From: Liolophura sinensis
Lineage: Eukaryota; Mollusca; Polyplacophora; Chitonida; Chitonidae
Direction: 5' to 3'
NCBI RefSeq assembly: GCF_032854445.1
Contig: NC_088305.1
Coordinates: 26,374,628-26,438,627 of the forward strand
DNA: 64,000 nt
The notes beneath the pieces are model-generated. The model ran no database searches. It saw nothing but the letters and a program-made list of their open reading frames with translations, and had not been told where the DNA came from. This document shows positions 56,801-64,000 of this stretch, in pieces. Numbering within the stretch: position 1 is the stretch's first letter; every line of letters starts with the position of its first letter. A program made the translations under genes and the position numbers.

Positions 56801-58679
56801 TGAACTGGTAAACAACCACGAATGCAAACTTCTCACAATAATAAATTCACAGATTCAGTCTAACAGCGCCAAATCTGAATTTTCCACAAATAAAACAAAC
56901 ACTGCTTAACATATTAATGTAATGTTGTACACACGTAGCATTAATTAAGGGATATTACAACATAAAATGAACTCATCGCTATCCAATTCATCACTGAAAA
57001 CATGTTTCTAAAATACCTTCACATATTCTAAAAACCTGTTCTAAAACATATTCTTGAACAGAGTAAATACACTCTAATATTTGCATTCTAAGGTGCGTGT
57101 CAGTGACGTCACAAGCTCTTCTGTTTAGCTTTAAACCATTTGTTTAGAGTCAAAATGGCACTATGAATGCTGTGCACATTACCCAATGCTTTTCACACAT
57201 TTTCAAAACCAAACGTAAAGCCCATATTACGTCATAGAGGCTTCACAATGTAAACATGGCTTATAAATGAACACATTAGAATTCAAATGTATAAATTGTA
57301 TTGATGAAGTTTTTGAAAACAAATAATTAGTGAAGGTATATTCAGACACAGTTTTCAGATCTGTATATGATTGTTTAGTTTTGGTTTTTCTTTTTCTGTA
57401 AGCAACTCTCCCCTTTAAATTATTTCAAGTGACCAATAGGTTCAAGAGTGAAGCCAGATTAAAATGAACACATGATTATTGGGGTTCAATGCAAATGAAT
57501 TTTTGACTCCGGAGTTATTTGTGTCTGACTTACACGTAATGTATAATAACGAACGCCATACTGTGTATGAAGCAATGCAGCTTTACACAGATTTTGACGA
57601 AACTAAAAATTTGTTAAGGCACATATAGCATCAAATCGCAATCACGCCATCTGAGTCAAATGCTACAAATCGCATGAAAAGTCATTGCTATTGCTTTTCC
57701 AGACTCAAAAAAGTTTAAGTTTTATTTCCAGTATAAAAAGAGCTACATCTGAATGATTAAAGGTATCATTCGATAGATGCTGTCTGATAATATACGTATG
57801 AAAATAATAAGTAAACGAAACAGACATAACACAAAATACATAAACATGAAAAACTGGCAAAAGTATTGACACACAAATAATTGTAAAATGTTTATTGCAA
57901 CATAGGTGTTAATAAATATTCATTTATTATTCTACTACTAAATGAAAGCCTTCGTATCTAAAACTACAAAACCAACCATATTCGTCGAAATACAGGTATA
58001 TACAAATACTAACAATTACATCATTATCAACCTTAGTAAACCTATTTACAGGCAAAATTAAAGCGGTGGTATCAAATCTACAAAAAAGGGTAACAATTTA
58101 TTATTACGTAACCATGTTGGTCTTTTGAGTTTTCAGAAAATATCCCCATAATAGTTTAATTGCATAAATTAATAATTGAAATTAATTCATTATACAACAT
58201 TTCAGCATTTTTATACAGTTTCCGGGAAAGACCAAAGTACGAGATTTAAATTAAGCGATTTTCCACTAACTAATATATGGATATAATCATATAAAAATAA
58301 CACGTTCGTATGGCCATATTTTATACTTCAACATATGCCTGATATATAATGTTCCTAAAAGCAAAATGATGAAAATTTTCTGTCTCCTTCCATGTTTGAA
58401 ATTATGGAAATCTTACCGTTTTAAACTGAAATCAAACAACCGCAGCTATGTCACTGAACAACTTTTGATGGCGACATTTGGGTTTCAAACGCTGATGGAG
58501 GATGTTTAATGAAGTCCGAAATTGAACTTCAACATCATTGTTCGATACTATTACGGCATTATCATAAAGGTCTTGCGTGTTCAAAGACAAAACTGATTCT
58601 GATCTTATATTATCAAATGCTCTAAAAATTTGAAATGTTCTAAAATTGCAAATTTTTGCAGTGAATGATTCTTATTTGA
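56801..58679. other. Integrin 3' flank, nothing recognised
   Basis: AT-rich. Several AATAAA-type signals on the minus strand (for example 57923-57928) could end a long integrin 3' UTR. Confidence 0.4.
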
Positions 58680-59010
58680 ATGCAAGGTTCTTTTTTAATA
58701 GCAGGTTCTTATCTGAGGCGAAGGTTCACCTTTCTGTTGATATTTCTCGTATCAGTGCGTGATTCTATTTTTAGTGGCTGGTTCTTATTTGAGGAAAAGG
58801 TTCAACTTTCTGCGAACATTTCTCGCATAAGTGGATGGATCTCTTTTTAGTGGCTGGTTCTTATTTGAGGAGAAGGTTCTCTTTTCTGTGGAAATTTCTC
58901 GCATCAGTGAATGGATCTCTTTTTTCTGGCTAGTTCTATTTTGAGGAAAAGGTTGAACTTTCTATAACCATTTCTCGGATAAATGGATGGTGCTCATTGC
59001 ATTGGATGGT
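58680..59010 (+). repeat. 76-bp tandem repeat, four units plus degenerate tail
   Basis: GGTTCTTATTTGAGGA-type anchors occur at 58704, 58780, 58856 and 58932, exactly 76 bp apart. Each is followed by CAACTTTCT, CATTTCTCGCAT and GGATCTCTTTTTAG blocks. Scattered 'atggttct' pieces continue to about 59800. Confidence 0.85.
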
Positions 59011-59851
59011 TCTTTTTTTTAGAGTGGTTAGTTCTTTTTTCGAATGGCTTTTCAGTGAATGGAAGGTATTTGATAAGACATTTCACATGTGAAGAGATAG
59101 TTCTCACTTAATGGGAAGGGATGGTTCTCATTCCAGTAGGTTCTTCTCATTTTGAAACATAATTCTCAATTCAGAGAAAAAAACACAATTTATGACGACA
59201 GTCGCATTAATTCGAATGTCCCAATTTTATCTTTATTATACACTTGTAACCTTATTGATACTATATTTGTTATCAAATCCATACGGTGATTTTCAAAAGC
59301 AGAAGCCCTTCCCAGTTTTATTGAATAAAGCTTCCATTTCGGTCAGTTATTCTCATTTTCATGGATTCTCCAACGAGAGAAACTGATGTTATTTTTAAAC
59401 GTCGAGAATCTGATCTTAATTAATTAATATATTTCATCGTGCCTCAATTAATCCTGCCTCAGAGCGACCCAGCTTTTCATGGATGGTTCCCAATTCCGGC
59501 CGAATTGAGACGGTACAAAGGATCTGTCTTTGCAAGAACTTAATTCAGAAATCCATTACATGGAACTTTCATTGTTTACAAATACGGTTCTTAATTCCGA
59601 TATCGATTTATTTCATCCTTCATTGGATAATTAGTAGGCTTATGTGATCGGTTTAGCTTATCTTATCCAGCACAACAATATGGTTCTTAATTCAGATATC
59701 GATTTAATGGAACCTGTACTGTTTTCAATTAAGGTACTCAATTCAAGCACTTGTTATAAATGACAGAGAATTTTAGCACCTTCTCATGGTTCTTTATTCA
59801 GCTGTTGTGGTAGTGTGGACTGGACCCATCACATCTTCCCTCAAAGTTGAA

Positions 59852-59926
59852 TTATTTTCCGTTCTCGTTCAAAGGTTCGTTTTCAGGAACACCCGAGTCA
59901 GGTCTGTTTCTCTTGAAAAATCCGAG
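59852..59926 (-). CDS. Integrin alpha cytoplasmic-tail exon
   Basis: Acceptor GTTTACAG, then LGFFKRNRP and 15 more residues to TAA. It holds the membrane-proximal GFFKR clasp that binds the beta tail and talin-regulating factors. Confidence 0.93.
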   Translation of the reverse strand, partial: LGFFKRNRPDSGVPENEPLNENGK

Positions 59927-62900
59927 CTGTAAACACAACATTACAAATTTTACATTATTCTAATGTGAAAGAACAGAGATATTTTTGGGGTGATCCAAAC
60001 AAATAAACTTCATCTTTTTCAAATTCTACACATTTTCTTGTTGCTATGTTTACTTAGCCACACACCTCTAATGTGCCATATGCATGGTTTACATTTCAAG
60101 TAAAATATCAGAAGACGTGTTTCAAGTCAAATATCAGAAGATGTGTTTTCAAACGAAATATCACTAAATCAGTTCTCAGTAGAAAAACATACTAAAAGAT
60201 GGGTTTCCAAGTAAAAATACCATAGGCTATGTTTTCCAGTGAAATATCATGGGATTTGATCTCTAGTCAAATATCAGAAAATCTGGTCTGAAGTTACATA
60301 TCGTCAAACATAACAAAATCTTTTCACAAATGAAACGTCACATGATCTCTTCTTAAGGCAAATATCGTAAGTTGTGATTTTAAGTGAAATATACAGAATT
60401 TATTCTCATTCAAATATCACAATATAAGTTTTCAATTGTTTTATCACGCGCTTTGGTCGCGAATTAAATATCACAGGAGCTCTCTGCAACTTGAAGGGAG
60501 ACAACTCTGTAGCGACTTACCTTCCAAAGCAGCAGGATGAGGAGAATGAGGAGTAGCAGTCCGACAGCGATAGCCACGCCCACAATCCAGATTGGCACGC
60601 GCTCGGGCGGGGATACAAATGTCAGCGAGTTCACATCCGTGATCACCTGTAAAAGAAAAACAACTGATTGAACGACTGATTAGATTCCTGATAATCATAT
60701 AGCCAATGATCTGGGGATCTAAAATGACCGATCGACGGCTGCACCCAAATTATCTCTATTCAATCACGATGCGCGATAAAAACACTTTCGTCAGTGCAGA
60801 CACTTACAGCGCATGCGCCGCATTTTGGTACAGGTTACACCTTATGGAGTAATCAAACAAAAGCTATCAAATCGCTAATAGAGTTACCATACTTCCTGCT
60901 TTGATCCCTAGGAGAAACCTGTTTGAGAAAACTATTTCAAAGTGATTTACACAAACATATTTAGACTGATTCACGATGGCAGTACCCTAAGCTTGGGACC
61001 ATGCATCGCTAGAATTCCACTTTTCGCTCTGGCTAAAGGCATGGGTGTGACTGGGAGTTACGCATCAAATGTGACATGACGGACACAAAGTCAGATGAAC
61101 ACATTATTCTACCGTCTACACTGCTGTACATTTGTTCAACTGTCAAGAAGGCCACATAGGTTGGAAAGGGTTGTAAAAAAATAAGAACACATCCAAAACA
61201 CAACATGCATAAGGCGCAATTTTTTTAAACGATTTTTTCCACAAATGAGAATTACTCACGCTATAGGAATCCGTGTCATACTTAGTTTCATCAAGGTCAA
61301 GTTCATAGTCAAGGGCGATAACTTTGGCCAGACCGTCCGACTGAACGATTACTGCCCCTTTGTGACCAATCTGGAAAAGCAAAATGGAGACTATATTCAG
61401 TGACAAACAAACAAATTCTTCTGTCAACAATGGTACAGAAAAGGCAAATAATTATAACTATCAAACGTGAGAAAGGGTTGAACATGAGATATACTTTTGC
61501 TTAAATTAGCTTGTAATTTTCTTAAGGCTCTTGCCTACTTTTTGTCAAGTAATTGTTTTAATTTTGAGATACTGTATTTCTCTTCAAATGCAAATATGGT
61601 AGTAAGTATACACGCATTATATCAAGTTGGTGTCAGACCACTGTCGTTGCGATTTGAATAGAACACGATATTAACGGCCTTTGAACTTCATGAATGTCGT
61701 CAAATTGACACCTCTATAGTTTTCAAACTTACACTAGCGATCGCCCTATTGGACAGTCTAGCTGTGACGTTTATCTTTACACTGTCCCGGATGTCGATAG
61801 GCATTTTGGTTATTGTGCATGTGATCAGAGTGCACCAACCAGAGCGGCACCGCTGAAAGAGCAAAGGTCAAATGTTGAATAAAATTACCCACAATGACGC
61901 TCTCTTGTGTAATGGGGCGCATGTATATACATCTACACTCAAAAAATTAATCGTTTGATTTTAAAAGAAAGTCTGTTGTCTGAGAGATGCTAGAATGTAT
62001 TCTGCTATTGCAGCATACTGTTCTCTTAAATATACACACACATATTCTTTTAATTCAACATAAGGATTTTATTAGTTTAACATGGTATTATGTTGAATTT
62101 GACACAGTCTTATGTTAAAATAACAGAATACATTCTAGCATCACTCAGACAACAGACTTTCTTTTAAAATCAAACGATTAATTTTTTGAGTGTATATAGG
62201 GAGCACTACTTCCTATATTACACTCTGGATATAAATATATTGGTTGTCATCCACAATGGATTGGTTACAAAAACGCGCTATCGGATGTAACTAGATCAAC
62301 AGCTGTGACGAGAAGTCTTGTTATGTTTTTTTTTGTGAAATTTGCAGAAATGCAGAATACGATTACCACCCGTAAGCTATGTGAATAAGTTTTTCAATTT
62401 AACTATGCTCGGTATTCAAGACTGCTAAAACCCAGTGCCAGATTGGGCGAAGTATGCTTCATTTCAAGATTATTTATTTATTTATTTGATTGGTGTTTTA
62501 CGCCGTATTCAAGAGTATTTCACTTATACGACGGCGGCCAGTATTATGGTGGGTGGAAACCGAGCAGAGCCCGGGGGAAGCCCACGACCATCCGCAGGTT
62601 GCCTGCAGACCCATTCAAGATTAAAGACAGTTACTCCTTAGGTTTGTAGATATTAGCAACACAACTCCATGCATCAGCACTGATATAGTTGTAGCCATTT
62701 TGGACAAATGAAAATAATTCCGAATTATTATTAAAATTTGTTGATATGGCAAATTCGTGCTAGAAAAGTAGTTCTGCCTAAAATATCTAAATCGAAGATT
62801 ATGGTTTTATATAACGGAAAAGAAAGCTATGCCAAATGAAACAAAAACAAATTCAGTTTTGAAGTATATTTTATATCTCTTAATAACCCCTCCGTTTTTT

Positions 62901-63986
62901 GCATATTTTGCTTCATTGGAAATGACGTCATCGATGAACTTACTGGTAACGTGGGAACATCTTACACCCCCTCCTCATTCACAGGATAAATAATTTCCCG
63001 ACTGACCGCGGAGGCCTTCGGGAAACTGTAGCTTATAGCCATTTTTTACGTCTCAAGAACAAAGCAGAGAAGCTTTTTTTGAACCTTTATATGTTATTAA
63101 CAAAAAGAAAAAAAAATCCTGTAATAGACATTCTCAAGCAGCTGTATCTGATAACGTACCAGTTTCAGAGGTTTAACCTCTTCATCGTCATCGTTGTTAT
63201 CAAAGCGCGGGTCGTCCGATTTGAACCTCCGCTTGAACAAATAACGATCATCCTGAAATAAAGCAATAAGCAACACGTTAATCAACGAATTTACTACTTT
63301 AACAAAAAAAACCCTGATTGGTTGTTCTGACGTCCGTGAAGGAATGTGTCACCACGTAACCATAGAGACTGACTTTTTATTCTAACTGGTCACGCAAATG
63401 CCTAAAAACTAGCAATTTAAACGACCTAGAACCAAGGCTTAAGTTGAATTAGGTAAAAAAAATTGCAGTGGTGTTAGAAGAAATTCATTAGACGTCAGGG
63501 TTCCAGAAATACCCAACTTATATGCTTTTGATTTAATAAACACAAAGCTCACACGAAAACAATGCCAAGGGACCAGACTTCGCGGATGCTTAGTCCACAA
63601 GCTGTCATGTTTTATGCAGAAGTACAATGCAATAAGATTACAGCATGTGCAGTAGAACAAAATCACTCACGTGAGTGAGGTAGCTGGCAAATAGTCACAC
63701 GTAACCCTGTATAATCTGGCCTCTATTGGCTATCTTATGACGGGAGAACTCTGACCTCCTGCAAAATGGGCTCTCTTACCAGCATGCAAGCTAAATATCA
63801 CAGATGGGGATTCATACTTACGGTGTTGTTTTTCGGATCCACGGTGATCACTCTGCATTTCCCGTCCCCCCGAGATATGGAGGGCAGACCCACGAGAGGT
63901 AAAACCTCTAACCCATGCTGGTGAAATGAAGGCCATAGAATCTGAACCTGGGCTGTTTTAACTCTGCTGGGACCATTGTTACGGAA
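59852..63986 (-). CDS. Integrin alpha chain, C-terminal part (six exons, 5' end outside window)
   Basis: Integrin alpha subunits pair with a beta subunit as cell-matrix receptors. Exons in order are 63986-63822, 63252-63160, 61852-61733, 61370-61260, 60646-60521 and 59926-59852. All are phase 0, giving 229 codons plus TAA. Exon order matches the family: calf-2 with FRNNGPS and ILWPS; an acidic/basic linker with FKRRFKSDD that may hold the heavy/light-chain cleavage site; the RCRSGWCTLITC cysteine segment; a beta-rich segment ending DETKYDTDSYS; a membrane span (VPIWIVGVAIAVGLLLLILL); and the cytoplasmic LGFFKRNRPDSGVPENEPLN. GFFKR is the alpha-chain signature. The cleavable layout and NRP tail suggest the alphaV/alpha5/PS2 (RGD-binding) branch, but the ligand-binding head lies outside the window. 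Confidence 0.93.
60060..60480. repeat. Degenerate 'AAATATCA' repeats in the last integrin intron
   Basis: About nine copies of an AAATATCA(G) core with a loose spacing near 25-35 bp, for example at 60102, 60127, 60158, 60241, 60268, 60360 and 60414. They are too diverged for a firm unit. Confidence 0.55.
60521..60646 (-). CDS. Integrin alpha transmembrane exon
   Basis: 42 codons between TTTTACAG and AAG|GTAAGT. Membrane span of about 23 residues after PPERVPIW, ending LLLWK. Confidence 0.93.
61260..61370 (-). CDS. Integrin alpha calf-2 exon
   Basis: 37 codons between CTTTTCCAG and AGC|GTGAGT, with QSDGLAKVIALDYELD. Phase 0 both sides. Confidence 0.85.
61733..61852 (-). CDS. Integrin alpha cysteine-segment exon
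   Basis: 40 codons between CTCTTTCAG and AGT|GTAAGT. RCRSGWCTLITCTI corresponds to the conserved Cys pair near the light-chain start, and KINVTAR carries an N-glycosylation sequon. Confidence 0.9.
61934..62195. mobile_element. Palindromic MITE, copy 3, in integrin intron
   Basis: 262 bp with almost perfect terminal inverted repeats of about 70 bp (TACACTCAAAAAATTAATCG at each end, inverted). Best preserved of the three copies. Confidence 0.9.
62470..62612 (-). mobile_element. tRNA-SINE family 1, truncated, in integrin intron
   Basis: Well-preserved 3' half, with 'GTGTTTTACGCCGTATTCAA' and 'ATACGACGGCGGCCAGTATT'. Confidence 0.8.
63160..63252 (-). CDS. Integrin alpha linker exon with basic site
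   Basis: 31 codons between TTTATTTCAG and CTG|GTACGT. DDRYLFKRRFKSDDPRF then an Asp-rich stretch; the KRR could be the proprotein-convertase site splitting heavy and light chains, although it lacks a P4 Arg. Confidence 0.8.
63310..63640. mobile_element. Fragment of the 35.2-kb foldback family
   Basis: Contains 'CTTCGCGGATGCTTAGTCCA' (complement of the segment at 53970-53990) and an 'ACTTTTTATTCTAACTGGTC' arm. Confidence 0.5.
63822..63986 (-). CDS. Integrin alpha calf-2 exon (first visible)
   Basis: 55 codons between CTTTGTAG and ACC|GTAAGT. FRNNGPSRVKTAQVQILWPS is the conserved calf-2 strand, followed by LEVLPLVGLPS and CRVITVDPKNNT. The remaining 14 bases of the window are intron. Confidence 0.92.
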
Positions 63987-64000
63987 CTACAAAGAAAGGG

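Overview
The window is metazoan nuclear DNA, most likely from a lophotrochozoan and probably a mollusc. Genes are small exons separated by GT-AG introns. The spacers are AT-rich and carry more than twenty copies of a tRNA-derived SINE ending in an (AAAT)n tail and a 'GTGAAATATTCTTGAGTACGG' type 3' region, which I recall as common in molluscs and relatives. MITE-like foldbacks, satellites and minisatellites are also present. I cannot name the species.

Layout. (1) 220-5306, plus strand: five 3'-terminal coding exons of FANCD2, the Fanconi anaemia DNA-crosslink repair protein; its 5' part lies off the left edge. (2) About 7957-10881 (possibly to 11601), minus strand: a single-pass membrane protein with a proline-rich PPxY tail, model incomplete. 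(3) 16576-17917 (plus) and 21766-23401 (minus): a convergent pair of paralogous three-exon genes for small secreted precursors, each with a signal peptide, an acidic pro-region, an RRRK cleavage site and a cationic amphipathic C-terminal segment. I do not recognise the family. (4) 28189-28381, minus: first exon of a secreted Ser-rich protein. (5) 30.6-41 kb: repeat country, with a hairpin element, a 3.5 kb satellite, foldbacks and a 40-bp E-box array. (6) 48446-50365, minus: a two-exon PTF1A-type bHLH transcription factor. (7) 59852-63986, minus: six 3'-terminal exons of an RGD-type integrin alpha chain, including the transmembrane and GFFKR exons; its 5' part lies off the right edge.

The most unusual feature occurs twice, in unrelated genes. 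In FANCD2 (53-bp unit, 8 donor copies) and PTF1A (96-bp unit, 11 donor copies), a tandem repeat starts inside the 3' end of a coding exon and runs into the intron, so each unit carries another copy of the exon end and its 5' splice site. In PTF1A the unit is exactly 32 codons. The first eight donors are therefore in the same phase and could add 0 to 7 acidic 32-residue modules between the bHLH and the C-terminal domain. In FANCD2 the unit is not a multiple of three, so use of extra donors would break the frame. The second lead is the secreted precursor pair, which looks like an antimicrobial or lytic peptide family.

The genes do not form a functional cluster; they are ordinary neighbours on a repeat-rich chromosome. 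All exon boundaries come from reading splice consensus and phase by eye. No transcript or homology search was available.
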